Assembly: GCF_050624435.1 (NCBI RefSeq)
Contig: NC_134542.1
Coordinates: 10,747,497-10,811,496, forward strand
Length of the DNA stretch: 64,000 nt
Source of the DNA: Tenrec ecaudatus
Lineage: Eukaryota > Chordata > Mammalia > Afrosoricida > Tenrecidae
Reading direction: 5' to 3'
Shown: piece after piece, positions 24,407-35,756 of the stretch
Layout of the letters: every line of letters starts with the position of its first letter
How positions within the stretch are numbered: the first letter of the stretch is position 1
The notes under the pieces: generated by a model
The model's input: only the letters and a program-made list of their open reading frames with translations
Told to the model about the DNA's origin: nothing
The model's database searches: none
Position numbers and translations under genes: made by a program

Positions 24407-24593
24407 CAAGAGCCCTGGTGGCGTAAGGGTTATGCATTGGTTTACTAACAGCAAGATCAGCAGTTCAAAACCCCTGGCCACTCTGTGGGAGAAAGCTAAG
24501 GCTTTCTACTCCGGCAAACAGTTCCAGGAGCAGTGCAACCCTGGCCTCTAGGGTTGCGATGAGTTGGAACTGATTGAGTAGCAGTGGGTTTGG
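24407..24593 (+). repeat. AfroSINE
   Basis: Plus copy with a well-kept head (AAGAGCCCTGGTGGCGTAAGG) and tail. Confidence 0.9.
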
Positions 24594-24671
24594 TATTTTT
24601 TATTGTTACTATTTTCTTTCCTTACCTTTGGAGCTTTGTCCTTGGGGAAATGCCGCCTTGTCGTCTCCAAT

Positions 24672-24825
24672 GGTTAAGAATTCCAAGGTATAAACTGTTC
24701 CTGTGAGTTTCCAAGTCTCACTATTGACGGGAGCAGAAAGCCATCCTCTTTCCCTCCAAGAGCTGCTAGTGGTTTTGAACTGCTGTCCATGCATGTAACC
24801 AAATAACCGCAGGGCTCCTGAGGAC
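24672..24825 (-). repeat. AfroSINE, 3' truncated
   Basis: Minus copy lacking the tail. It forms an inverted pair with the plus copy 80 bases before it. Confidence 0.8.
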
Positions 24826-25021
24826 CCAGTGGCCACTGTTTAACCCTCTTTCTTTGCGCTGTCTCTTTGTCTACACTAGAGATTGGGACAAGAATGGCTA
24901 GTAAACACTGCTTACTCTTTGATTCCTGTTTTTGAATAAGGAATATGTGTACTCCCCACCCCCCACCCCCATGGATTCTTGTTAAATGTGTTTCCTGACC
25001 ATTTCATGCATGTCCTGGTAG

Positions 25022-25163
25022 ATTTCAGATCGCAGTTAATCTCAGCGTGGAGCGCTATGCACTGGTATTTGGAATCAACTCATTTGTTGCCTTGGTGATC
25101 CAGACCATTGTAACCGTGACTGTGGTAGATCCCAGGGGGCTCAACCTGCCCATCAGCAGTCAG
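25022..25163 (+). CDS. SLC19A3: SLC19A3 coding exon 4
   Basis: A 142-base exon. Its first base completes Val, then [20 protein letters not shown], a membrane segment around [15 protein letters not shown], and [12 protein letters not shown]. This corresponds to membrane segment 11 and the following outside loop. The acceptor is TCCTGGTAG and the donor CAG/GTAAGT, phase 0. Confidence 0.95.
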
Positions 25164-25285
25164 GTAAGTCGCCCTACTTGTCTTTCTACTGATGTCGTGG
25201 GTGAGAGTGCAGATTTATGAGGTAACTTCTTCAAAGGTTCACACACACACACCTAGGAACTTTTCTTCACATTTTTAAAAACTAA

Positions 25286-25768
25286 GTGTGTTAGGCTGGG
25301 TTGGCTAGAGAAATAAATCCAGTGATCCTCATGTATGTGTAGGAGAGAGCTTTATTTCAAAGAATAATTGTTTATTAAGAAAACATCCCAGCCCAGTCCA
25401 GATCAAGTCCATAGGTCCAGTATTAGCCCATATGTCCAATACTAGTCCAAAATTCCTTCTTCAGACTCATGCAGTCACATGCAATGATGCAAAATACGAA
25501 AAGCTCACAGACCAGGGGTGCCAATTCTTGTGGACCCAATGGGGCGGGGGGGCAGAAGTATCTCAGCACTGGCACAGGTCTCCACATGGCTCATCTTGTT
25601 CTCTGAATGTGGCTCTTCAACAGGATAGTGAAGCAGAGAGAGAGGAAGTTCCCTGAATCCTCATGAGGAGGCATCATCAGGCTGTGACCTTATTGACAGG
25701 CTAGACTCCACCCCTTCACTTTTAATACCCTCAAGTTGACACGGAAATGTATATCTACCACACCAAGT
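25286..25768 (+). repeat. LTR-like dispersed repeat, copy 1
   Basis: About 480 bases starting TGTGTTAGGCTGGGTTGGCT and ending near CAAGTTGACACGGAAATG...CTACCACACC. Three further copies occur at 28030, 28900 (reversed) and 36918, sharing AAAACATCCCAGCCCAGTCC and AGCCCATATGTCC. The TG...CA limits suggest a solitary LTR, but the family name is not certain. Short frames inside are not genes. Confidence 0.65.
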
Positions 25769-26129
25769 ATATTTATGTGTCTCATTTAAACATATTCAAT
25801 ACATATCAATACAATACTAGTCAAAAGTATAACTAATATTCATTTATTTTAAAGACCGTACACATTCTGGATTTGTTAAGATCCCCTGTGTCCATCCACC
25901 CTTAACGCATTATGTTTGAATACCAGGTTGATTATATCACAGGTATGCATATGCTTCCTTAATATCAACAGTGAGTAGCAGTTGAGAAACATGGACTCCC
26001 AAAGACCTTACAATTATAGTCGAGAAGAGCATTATATTGCAAACCAATAGAGTTTCGAATGAGTTTGCATCATCAGACAAAAATATATACATTTGACATG
26101 AGCAACTAATTTTTATTAAAGCAGTCTTG

Positions 26130-26372
26130 CATGCATGTCAGCAGTCCAGACAGAACAGGACAGACCAAGAACATCATGCTTGCTAAATTGGAGGGGCAGT
26201 GAAAAAGAAGGCCCCGATAAAATGGACTGACGCCACGGTTACCACAATGGGCTCCGACGGAAGAACAGTTGTGAGGACTCACGGGACTGGGCAGTGTCAA
26301 TTCAGCGGTACACGGGGTCACCGTGAGTCAGAGCCGGCTGCAGGCACCTAACAGCAATAGCAAACATACATT
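26130..26372 (+). repeat. RTE 3' end fragment
   Basis: Carries the GAGGGGCAGTGAAAAAGAAGG, GGGCTCCGACGGAAGAACAG and CACCTAACAGCAATAGC landmarks of the RTE 3' terminus. Confidence 0.8.
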
Positions 26373-26396
26373 GTTCTGTGGTGTTTTTCTTTTGTA

Positions 26397-26613
26397 AGGA
26401 TCCCTGATTATGGGATATGCTCATATAGTGGGCTATTAATCACAAGGTTTGAAACCAGCAGTTTGAAACCACCAGCTGCTCTGAGGGAGAAAGATTAGTA
26501 TTTCTATGCCTGTGAAGTTTCAATTTCAGAAACCCTCCCCCACAGGAGCCATTCTACCATGTCTGATAGGGTCACTATGAGTCAGCATCGACTCAAGGGC
26601 AGTGAGTTCTTTG
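26397..26613 (+). repeat. AfroSINE
   Basis: Plus copy directly after the RTE 3' end. It carries a short internal duplication of the box B area (GGTTTGAAACCAGCAGTTTGAAACC). Confidence 0.85.
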
Positions 26614-27726
26614 TGAACTGTTTCAGATATACATTTTTATCTTTATCACAGAGATATATGAAGAAGCACTTTGAAAAATAACTTTAAAATTACTGATATG
26701 GCATCCAACTCTTATCCTGAATGTTACAACACAGGTTTATGTTTAAAAACAAACAAAACATTAATCATTAATGTATTCTACATAAATGATAACATCAACC
26801 TTTTATACAAATTTTTCATTTATTTTAGTTCAAAATTCTATGAAATAGGGGTTTACTTTGAGCAATTGTTTAACATTATCCCCCCGCCCAAACCTTTAAA
26901 TTTCTAGACTAGGAAAATTTAAACCCAGCAGTTCCCTAATAGTTACAGGCCGAGTCCCCCAGGGGGTGTAAGCAGGTTGGTGATTGGAGCTCCTTCCGGT
27001 CATACCAAGTGTCTCTGTACGGTGATGGCCTAGAAGGGCTCGTGGAGCCGTTCCACCCCTCCATCACACAGGGGGTGGCCAGGAGTCCTCTCAATGGCAA
27101 TGGGTTTGGTCAAATTGTGTTGGTACAACACACTCTGAAGGGCTTCAGGACAATAGACACAACTGGATTGGAATGGACTGGATGGCCATGCGTTTGAGTT
27201 TAGAGTTTGATATTTACTTTTGCTCCTAAAGCTATACCTGGTGACAGTGCCTCCATCAATGTCCACCCCCCATGTGTGTCCCCTGATCATCGTCCAGTTC
27301 TGAAGCTTCCTGAGATTTTCACCAGAGAGGCAGGCATGCTGACCCTACTTGTTGCTCCACTGCATACTTGAAAACGAGCTCAACCCCACGTTACATGTGT
27401 GGGTCTGAACAAAGAGGGGCAAGGCAGGTTCAAGGTCACCTCACTATCAAAAGTTTCTTCTCAGAGACATTGCATGTATTATCCTTCTGGTATAATCTCG
27501 GGTGGGTAAGTAAGATTTAGGTGCTAAGAGGTAGGATTTAGGTGCTAAGTGGTAGGCACTGCACCACGTACACTTTCATCCTGGGTTCTTCTGAACATGG
27601 GAGAGAAAGGCTTTATATGAATCTAAATGACTCCTGTGAGGTCCTGGGTCTCGGCTACCCCACAAGCCAAGCAAACAGCATCCGGATGCATTACCAATTA
27701 TATCACACCCCACTGCCGCAGCATCA
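26614..27726. other. SLC19A3 intron 5, mostly unassigned
   Basis: AT-rich sequence at 26614-26930. A possible SINE tail trace lies near 27090 (CTCAATGGCAATGGGTTTGG). The rest has no recognised element. Confidence 0.4.
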
Positions 27727-27872
27727 GCTCTAACTCAGAGATCTTACGTCGGGTTTCTGAGATACATCTTTATGGGAGCAGGCAGCCTCATCTTTTTCCC
27801 AAGGAGTTCCTGCAGGTAATTTTGAACCACCAACCTTGCAGTGCCACCCACAGAGTCACCAAGGCTGCTTAC
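27727..27872 (-). repeat. AfroSINE, partial
   Basis: Minus fragment from the middle to the head (CACCAAGGCTGC). Confidence 0.7.
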
Positions 27873-28029
27873 CAATGACACAGATGGTCAACTTTTAAAA
27901 AATATTTAATTAAGTAAATATTTTATTTACTTTTGTGGCATTATACACAACTCAATACACTTCCACTCACAGTTTTTACATGAGCAACAACAGTTCAGTG
28001 ACATTGGCTACACACTTTGCATTGTGTCA

Positions 28030-28500
28030 CCATGGGTTAGGCTGGGTAGACTAGAGAAGCAAATACAGGGACATTCACATATGTATAAGAGAGAGTTTTA
28101 TATAAAAGAGCAAGTGAATATTGAGAAAACATCCTAGCCCAGTACAGATCAATTCCATATGTCCGACATTATCCCATCTGTCTGATACTTGTCCATAAAT
28201 TCCTCTTCAGACTCACGCAACACATGCAGTAATGCTGAATGCAGGAAGTTCACAGGCCACTGGGTGGAAAGTCCTGTGGATCCAGTGGCAGTGCAAGCAT
28301 CTCAGTGCTGGTGCGGGTCTCCGCATGCTCCTCCAGCTCTCTGAGTGTCTCAACAGCAGGAAAAGGAAGGTAGATAGGGTGGATCTGGCCTCTGGTGAGC
28401 TACATATCTCCATTGTACCTCCGCAGCAACCCGATTGGCAGGCTTAACTCCACCCCTCCACTCCTCAAGTTGACACCTGATTATGTAACTACTGCACACT
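28030..28500 (+). repeat. LTR-like dispersed repeat, copy 2
   Basis: Plus copy of the 25286 family (CATGGGTTAGGCTGGGTAGAC, AAAACATCCTAGCCCAGTAC). It forms an inverted pair with copy 3. Confidence 0.7.
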
Positions 28501-28708
28501 ATTTCATCGCTACCTCTTTTGTTCCCTGTCCAACAATGTCAGCTCTCTTCCTGCTTAAACTTCTCATCTGTGCTCCACCTTAACTGGTGGTCATTTAAAC
28601 TGCAGATCGGAGCGCAGTGCTCAGGGAAGACATTCTTGATTCAGTGGGCTTCACTGTTGTCCACTTGAGCAGTGGCTTCCTGGGATACTTTCCATTCAAC
28701 GTGTAAAG

Positions 28709-28860
28709 AGCCATGGTGGTGCAGTGGGCTGAGCGCTGGGATGAGGATCAGCCATTCTGCTGCCCTTCAGAGAAAGACGAGGGGGTCTGCTTCCTTAAAA
28801 ATCACAGCATTGCATTGGAAACTCGACAGCATGTTATACTTAGCATGCAAGGGCAGTCCC
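28709..28860 (+). repeat. Degraded AfroSINE
   Basis: The head is clear (AGAGCCATGGTGGTGCAGTGGG); the rest is strongly altered. Confidence 0.6.
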
Positions 28861-28899
28861 TATAAAGCACTGTGTGCAGACAGCAGTGGCTTGACGTGG

Positions 28900-29447
28900 C
28901 TTTGGGTTTTGGTGGTTGTGGCTGTTACATCATCTCCTGTTAACTTGAACGAAGGAGTGGAGTCTAGCCTGTCAATCAGGTCATAGCCAATGAAGCCTCT
29001 GGGTGGGCATGGCCTTCTCCTGAGGATTCTGGGAACTCCTGTCTTCTTCCCTGGAGGTGGGCCACACACTCTCCCTGAGAGACATTCCTGTTGATAAACC
29101 GTATGGAGCTACGTTGATAAAGCCAGAGCCCTGGGGTTGGAGGAGCCACGTGGAGACCCACACCAGTGCTGAGCTGCTTCCACCACCCCTGGATCCACAA
29201 GGCTTTCCACCCACTGGCCTGTGATCTTCCTGCATTCCGCATCATTGCATGTGCTGCGTGAGTGTGAAGCGGAACTTACAGACTGGTATCAGACATATGG
29301 GCTAATATTGGACTTATGGACTTGTCTGGACGGGGCTAGAATGTTTTCTTAATCTACACTACTCTTTGATATAAAGCTCTTTCTTAAATATATATATGAA
29401 TGCCTCTGGATTTGCTTCTCTCATCAACCGGGGCAGATACAGTGGTT
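28900..29447 (-). repeat. LTR-like dispersed repeat, copy 3 (longest)
   Basis: Reverse-oriented copy: GGAGTGGAGTCTAGCCTGTC, CCCACTGGCCTGTGATCTTCC, GGGCTAATATTGGACTTATGG. It ends 100 bases before the last SLC19A3 coding exon. Confidence 0.75.
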
Positions 29448-29547
29448 TAGTTTACCAGTGGCTTCATGGGAGAGTTTTCATTCAAGGCTTAAAGAGGGTG
29501 ACAGTCAGATTTCACATGTGACTGATTGTTCTCTTTTCTCCCTCCAG

Positions 29548-29715
29548 TTTTTAGTTTACGGGGTTTACTTTGCTGCCATTGCGGGAATCTTCCTCATGAG
29601 AAGTGGATACATCATCTACTCGGCCAAGTGGGGAAAGCCAGCCCAGAGCTCTGCTCCACATCAGAATCTCTACGGGCCACACGCAGAGGACCCAAGGCCC
29701 GGGAGCACCGTGTAG
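29548..29715 (+). CDS. SLC19A3: SLC19A3 last coding exon
   Basis: Encodes residues 425-479 and the stop TAG at 29713. [22 protein letters not shown] is the last membrane segment and matches human. The cytoplasmic tail after it ([14 protein letters not shown]...PGSTV) is poorly conserved and shorter than in human, which explains most of the difference between 479 here and 496 in human. The acceptor is CTTTTCTCCCTCCAG. All five exons add up to 1440 bases without a stop. Confidence 0.95.
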   Translation, partial: FLVYGVYFAAIAGIFLMRSGYIIYSAKWGKPAQSSAPHQNLYGPHAEDPRPGSTV

Positions 29716-29822
29716 AAGCCCTGGCTCATCACTGAGGGCTCAGAGGGAGCCTTCTGCTGGCCCCAGAGTTCCCCCGGAGCACCATCAGCCAGATGGCCTG
29801 AGCTCACGGAGCTCACCGCAGC

Positions 29823-29828
29823 AATAAA
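29823..29828 (+). terminator. SLC19A3: Possible polyadenylation signal for SLC19A3
   Basis: AATAAA 108 bases after the stop. This would give a very short 3' UTR. A later signal is possible, since the human 3' UTR is longer. Confidence 0.35.
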
Positions 29829-30124
29829 ACCTCAGCTGGTCAAGCTCCAACCTCCCGAGAGAAACAGCCCGTCGGGGGATCCAAACCAAGAGTTCGGACC
29901 GAAAAGTCCTGATTGATATCACTTGGCAAGGGTGTTTGAACGGCCTGGAAACCATGAGGCGACTCCAGCTGCGGACAGGCCCCGTTGCCGGGAAGGCTTG
30001 TAGCTCGTTTCACACACTTTTATGATGTCATGTCAACAGGCTGCTCAGAAGTCATTTGTGGCCACATGAGCCATCTCCCTTCCTCATCCATCAAGTACAT
30101 TTATGCACAACTCACGACTCTGAC

Positions 30125-30290
30125 AGCATGGAGCGTTGGACTCAGACTCTCAGCTTACAGTCAGGGGTCAAACCCACCCGTCGTCCTGAGAGCACGGAGG
30201 TTCTCTGCTCTCATAAAGATTTCCCAGCTCAGAAACTCAGTGCCCTCCCAGGGTTACTATGAGTCAGAATTGACTCACTGACCCTGGATT
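30125..30290 (+). repeat. AfroSINE
   Basis: Plus copy with an altered head and a clear TATGAGTCAGAATTGACTC tail. Confidence 0.75.
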
Positions 30291-30612
30291 TTGGTGGGAG
30301 AGAATGACAAAGTTGGGTCCCACTTCAAAGACCTCCTCTTCACCCCTCACAATAACACATTGCTCGGAAGCTAATAGGCGGTCATGGTCATTTTCGTGTG
30401 TGCTTAGGTAGTCTCTGTGGAGGAACTCGACCTCGGCAATCACTCCAAATTCACTTATGTCATTTTCCAGAGACGCTGGCGGAAGCCGATGAGCCTTCTG
30501 CCCACCATTACCTCAAGCCAAGATGCAGTGTCTGCATGGTGTCCTGTCTCTCCTAAGAGTGAAAGAACGAAGTAGGAATTTACAGGGGACCGAGGGGAGA
30601 GGAAACAAGCCA

Positions 30613-30725
30613 AACTCACTGCCATCCAGTACACTGCCTCCTGGGGGGCCTAGAGGACAGGGTGGAACAGCCCCTGGGGGCTTCTGAGACTGAACCTCCT
30701 TGAGGAAGTTGAAAGGCTCATTAGC
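30613..30725 (-). repeat. AfroSINE 3' half
   Basis: Minus fragment AACTCACTGCCATCCAGTAC to GGAAGTTGAAAGGCTC. Confidence 0.75.
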
Positions 30726-30881
30726 CTAAAAGTACTTTTTACAGAAGAAAGGAGCTGCGGGGCAGACTTGTTTTGTTTTGATGTAATGGGTTTCCTGGTG
30801 GAAGACTGGGATGCATGTGTGCAAACGCATGACAAGGCCTCGCCCCTCTTTTGCTGTGGGTTTTCCGAGCCGTGTCTCCTT

Positions 30882-31327
30882 TGTTAGGGAGGGGGTGCAC
30901 TTGGTAGGTGAATGGCCTTGGCACAAGAAACTCCATTTTGAATCAGGCGCTTCCATGTTAGTTCTTGAAACGTATTCCTCACCGACCTCCCCCTCCCTTC
31001 AGTAAACCACAAATGTCCAAAAGTGCATGTTCTTACTAACAGGATGCTTGCTCAGCTAGTTTGCCCAACTCCCACCCAATTCCCGGAAAATTTAACGACT
31101 GTTAGCCTTTTTTACAATCCCTTGTGTAGGCACATTACCCCCCACACCCCCGCTGTGCTTGCCAGCAAGGGGGTTATAAAAACACAGCTAAAGTTTCCCA
31201 CTGCGCGGCTTCAATAACTCAATGCCCGGAGTTGCTGATCCCGCCCGCAAGCTTCTCAATAAAGCCTGCTTCTAAAACTTTGTTAATTGGATCTCTGGTT
31301 CTGTTTCACGCCCAAATAAACCTTACA
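30882..31327 (+). mobile_element. Endogenous retrovirus LTR (gammaretrovirus-like)
   Basis: The right limit is clear: the LTR ends in CTTACA, followed by two bases and a primer-binding site. Inside are a TATA box (TATAAAAA, 31175) and a polyadenylation signal (AATAAA, 31258) in the order expected for a U3-R-U5 structure. The left limit is tentative at TGTTAG. It is an old, defective copy; no gag, pol or env frame is recognisable after it. Confidence 0.75.
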
Positions 31328-31329
31328 TT

Positions 31330-31347
31330 TGGTGCCAAAACCCGGAA
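31330..31347 (+). other. Retroviral primer-binding site
   Basis: TGGTGCCAAAACCCGGAA differs at two of 18 positions from the tRNA-Phe type binding site known from some mammalian endogenous retroviruses. It starts two bases after the LTR end, as expected. Confidence 0.75.
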
Positions 31348-31450
31348 TAGGTGTGTGGCTCCCCCCTCCTTTGGGGGAACCCGGAGAGCCCCCCTATCTC
31401 CCCCAAATCTCCAGGACCTTGTCTCAGCAACGTTCTACAGGATCTGGACA

Positions 31451-31487
31451 ATTTCTGGTTCTGTTTCGTGCCCAAATAAACCTTACA
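31451..31487 (+). repeat. Second copy of the U5 end
   Basis: ATTTCTGGTTCTGTTTCGTG...ACCTTACA repeats the last 37 bases of the LTR (31291-31327) with a few changes, 160 bases downstream. Confidence 0.8.
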
Positions 31488-32700
31488 GTAGGGAAGGGGT
31501 CCCCTGAGCGTTCTGTTCCTGGGAATAAGAAACGCAGATTCATTATATTTGGAATTCAAATAGATCTCAACACCAACCAACTACGGGACCAAAAAGAAAT
31601 CCGCTCCACTCCCTGGTTCCCCGTGGCATAGAAGACGGGCTAAGAGCTCAGGCTCTTGCTTCCTCTAGTGGCTGGAGGTGATCTGCCAAAATGGTTCGCT
31701 CCTCACTTGACCCACAAACACCCCCCAAAATCATGCGAATCTAGAGGGTCAAATCTTGGGGTCATTTTAAGAACACCCATGAAACTGCCCGGGTCCCACC
31801 GAGTATTTGAAGGGTGCCCTTTGCCGAAGCAGTGTGTGCCCTTCCTACATAACAATGGTGGAGTGGGTAGGTATGCCCAGACCAAACAGTGAGGTTGGAC
31901 CTAGAGTTAGTGCCTCCACCCCCCCCCCCAAAAAAAAAATGCTGGCTTTTGGCTGCCCATGCGTAAAAATGCAGAAAGGAATTCTGGACTTAAGGGTTTA
32001 GATGTGGATTCTCCAGTCAGTGAGAACAGGCAGGTACACAAAGCCCCCAAGTGCACTGCTGGGCTCACAGAGCTCGTGGTCTGTCGGCTACACCCTACGT
32101 GCGCTGCCCTGCCTGCCACATGGAAGGGATCACGTTGTCCCTAAACCAGAAGAAGAGGCTGCACAGAAGAAAAAGATACCCCAGAAGACAGACACTGAAG
32201 AAGCAAAAACGTATGGCTTGGGAGTACATGAAGCTTAAAATAAAAGCTAATACATTTAAAAAAAAAAAACAAAACAGAGCTCAGGCTTGGAGCTGAAGGT
32301 TGGAGCAGCCGTGCTCAGCCCCTGCGTGGAACATTTAAAATCGGGCTGGCAATGAAAAGAAGCCTTCACTGTTCACTTACAAAATCAAAATAGCAGTCAC
32401 TTCCTGAGGGTATCTTGAAGATTATATTAGATTTATTGTATAAGAGTAGTTGAAATTAAGTTCTAGACCATTAAAAAATGGAAAGATGATAACAAATGGC
32501 AGGTGATGGGTATGATCTTTGTAACCATCGGTACCTGGAGCAGGAAGGCCAGAGAGGAAAGAGTTGATTCTCAGTAGGCACAATGTGGAACCAACACACA
32601 CCCCCACATGTCCTAGAAAAGGAAGCTGAAGCATGTAAAGGTTTCCCATCATGTAGAAGGTTTGATTTTATGGTTAATAAGCAGCTTCTCTGTTGTTAAA
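31488..32700. other. Region after the retroviral leader, no gene recognised
   Basis: May include retroviral leader or gag remains up to about 31900, but no frame is convincing. At 32140-32270 a Lys-rich stretch ends in an AATAAA-like signal and an A run, which looks like the tail of a processed transcript copy; the parent gene is not identified. Confidence 0.35.
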
Positions 32701-32707
32701 GAGGCTC

Positions 32708-32898
32708 ATCCAAAAACCAAACTCACTGCCATTGGGTCCATTCTGACCCATAGCAACCTGATGGGACAGGGTAGGATTACCCATGTGAGTTTCAGAGCCT
32801 ATAACTCTTCATGGACCTAGACAGAGACTGGTGGATTTGAACTGCCAATCTTGTAGACATCAGTTTAGAACATAACCCACTTCACCACCAGGGATCCT
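32708..32898 (-). repeat. AfroSINE
   Basis: Minus copy (AACCAAACTCACTGCCATTGG to TTCACCACCAGGGATCC). Confidence 0.88.
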
Positions 32899-33044
32899 CG
32901 GGCTCATAAGCATAAGAAATGAAGTCCCAGGTCAAACAAGCAGGGAATAGTGAAGATGCCATCTGAACTCCAGTTTGTCTAGCTTCAAAAGCTGTCCTTC
33001 TGTCTGACCACAGAAATTCTATTCTTCCACGCTCTTCTTTATTT

Positions 33045-33402
33045 CAATGCAGCCCACTGTCCTCGAGTCTGTTCTGACTCAGAGTGACCCTATAGGATGG
33101 CTTAGAACTGTCCCATAGGATTCATGTATATGGTTGCTAACCACAAGGTTAGCAACTTGAAACTACTAGTCACTCCAAGGGAGAAAGATGACACGTCTAT
33201 CCCCGTGAAGAAGGAACAGTCGCGGAAACCCCCAGGGGCAGTGGTCCCGTGTCCTATCGTGTCGCTAAGAGTCAGAATAGATTCTGTGGCAGTGCCAGAG
33301 AGAATTCTTACAAAAGCCAGATGCTTCATCTTTCTCCCCGGTTCAAGCTTCTGACTCTCTGGTTAGCAGCTACGTGCTTTAACTACTGTGCCACCAGAGT
33401 TC
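33045..33402 (-). repeat. AfroSINE interrupted by a second AfroSINE
   Basis: The outer minus copy is split: its tail half is at 33045-33122 and its head half at 33295-33402. A plus copy (33123-33294) sits in between. This shows the order of insertion directly. Confidence 0.8.
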
Positions 33403-33451
33403 AGTGTACACCAGCGAAGAGTCGTATGTTAATTCATGACAACATACAAAC

Positions 33452-33615
33452 ACAAAAACATCCACTGCCATTGAGTCGATCCCAACTCACAGCTACCTTT
33501 TAGGACTGAGTCCTGTGGGTTTCTGCGACTTTCTCTTCACAGGAGTGGAAAGCCTCAGTTTCAAACTGCTGAGCTTGCCACCAGTAGCCCAACACATAGG
33601 CCACTACGCCACCAG
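33452..33615 (-). repeat. AfroSINE
   Basis: Minus copy, ending head-to-head with the next plus copy at about 33616. Confidence 0.82.
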
Positions 33616-33616
33616 A

Positions 33617-33838
33617 CCAGGTGGCACTACTGGGGAGGCAACTGCAACAGAGTCGGCAGTTAACAACCCACCAACCCCTCTTCAGGAGAAAGGTGAGGTT
33701 TTCTGCTCCTGTACAGAGTCACGGTTGATAACCCAACCAGAGAGCTGGGGCTGTCTGCTCTCTTTAAGATACACAGCCTGGAAACCCGGTGCATGTATAC
33801 TGTGAGTCAGAATCAACTTGATGGCTGTGGAGTTTGGG
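33617..33838 (+). repeat. AfroSINE
   Basis: Plus copy from CCAGGTGGCACTACTGGGGAGG to AACTTGATGGCTGTGGAGTTTGG. It makes an inverted repeat with the previous copy. Confidence 0.82.
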
Positions 33839-34264
33839 GAACTTAATGACCTCCAGAGGGCCCCATTAAACAGCAAGCTTTCAATTAATTGGAAAGCTTG
33901 GGAACATGGGGAGCTGTGGGTTTTAAATATATACTGTGGATGAACTCAGGGTTAGCCAGGAAACATTTTGATCTAAAGAATCATGTTTTGAAAAGAATTT
34001 CTCATGTAACCATCCTGACTGGATTCCTTCAAAGGTGATGCTTGTCCTTTTAAAGACCAGCAGTCAGAAGAGTGTGCTGACGTTCAGAGAGGGGCTCTAA
34101 TTTTGTATCAGAGTCCCAGATTCAGGAGCCACAGAAGAGGATCATTCAAGCTAACCTGCCCGTCTCAGAAAGAAAGTACTGATGGCTGAGCGGAGCCCCA
34201 GGCTGAGCTGAGCCGAGCCCCAGGTGTGAGCCTTTGGAAAACAAACGTTAAAGATTATCAAGTA

Positions 34265-34590
34265 TTTGTCCTTCCTCAAGGTGCCCTGCTTGGACATTAA
34301 ATAAGGAATGACGGTGCTGGCAAAGTACCCAGGCACTGCCAGAACAAACAACTCTGTCTTGGAAGAGGTACCGCCAGACTTCATCTCAAGTACCTTGGAC
34401 GTGTTATCAGGAGCAACCAGTCGCTGGTAAAGTTGAGGGGCAGCAAAAAATGAAGACCCCCGATAAGATGGATCGACACAGTGACTGGAACAATGGGTTC
34501 CAAAGCTTGTGCGGATGACACAGGGCTGGCAGAATATCATTCTGTTGTACATGGTGCCGCTATGAATAGGACACAGAACAACTGCAACAG
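34265..34590 (+). repeat. RTE 3' end fragment
   Basis: Shows the CTTGGACGTGTTATCAGGAG, GAGGGGCAGCAAAAAATGAAG and GATGACACAGGGCTGG landmarks and ends in ACAACTGCAACAG. Confidence 0.8.
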
Positions 34591-34700
34591 TGTGCCCCGA
34601 GGGGCGGGGGGTGCGGGTGTGGTGTGTGTAAGTCATCTGCTACAGAAAGATGGAAACCCCATGTAGGTTCAGGATAATGGGCTTTTGACTCTTCCCTTAA

Positions 34701-34873
34701 GGCCCGTGGATGGCACAAATGATTAGTTTGCAGTAGACTGCTAACTGAAAGGTTGGCAGTTCAAACCCAGCCAGTGTTATCATCAAGAAGGGTTACTGCC
34801 AAGCAAACCTGTGGAGCAGTTTTATACATGGAGTCAACATGGGTCAGCATCCACTCAATAGTCATAGGTTTGG
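34701..34873 (+). repeat. AfroSINE
   Basis: Plus copy with an altered middle (GGGTTACTGCCAAGCAAACC). Confidence 0.75.
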
Positions 34874-35002
34874 CTTCCCTTCGATGCAACAATGGAATAA
34901 CTTAGTAATCATTACGATTCTTCATGTGAACATCAACCCTCCAATTTTAGTGTTGCCATTGTAAATGTGGAACATTTAAAAACAGGGATGTATTTTCCCC
35001 CT

Positions 35003-35178
35003 AAGGAGCCCTGGGTGCACAATAGCTAAGCACTGGACCCTCAGCCACTGCGGTGGGTGGATACGGGCCCAACTTAGAGATCTGCTCCCATAAAGACTGT
35101 GGCCTGGGAACCCAATGGGTCATACGGATCTGTAATAAAGGGTTGTTATGGGTCGGAACAGACCCATTGACACTAAAC
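35003..35178 (+). repeat. AfroSINE, diverged
   Basis: Plus copy with a clear head (AAGGAGCCCTGGGTGCAC) and a worn tail. Confidence 0.72.
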
Positions 35179-35189
35179 CATCTTAAATC

Positions 35190-35739
35190 TTGATTTAAAA
35201 AATGACTAGTTTTGAACTCTCTGGTTCCTAAGATAACCCTTTTTTTGAGCTGCTACATTCCTCTTCGCCTACTCTGTCAACTTACAGAGTATGGAAACTT
35301 TCATTCTGATGTTTGATGCTCAAGTGTTTAATATAGAGATATGTCATTAGCTTCATTTTTAAAGTCAATTTTGCCTATTATAAAATACACCTCCTCTCTG
35401 AAATACACATCACCTATTTCACGTGGTGAACTATCACTGTCACGCTGTGAAGTTCATGAACAAGAGCTTTGAAACTCCCATTCCTGCATGTAATTTCCTA
35501 GTGAGCTTTGATTTTTGCTGGATGCAGTTTCTCTTCATTAGGCTCAAGAATTCCATTGCAGTGATGCTAGTTGAGCAACCCATCTTGGCAATAGATGCTC
35601 TCTGCTGTCTCATATTTAATTGTCGCTCTTATTTAATTACTGAAAACTTTATTTGAAACTCACATAACATATTCCAGTGAGGGCACAGATTTCAGCTCAA
35701 ATTTCCTCCAAGCCTATTTTCATTACGACTTTCATCTTT
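35190..35739. other. No recognised feature
   Basis: AT-rich intergenic sequence; no coding or repeat assignment. Confidence 0.4.
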
Positions 35740-35756
35740 AAAAATAAATGGTTTCT

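Noticed and set aside
32002..32296. A Lys-rich frame followed by AATAAA-like signal and an A run
   Set aside because: Suggests a processed transcript tail, but no parent gene could be recognised, so no pseudogene call is made.
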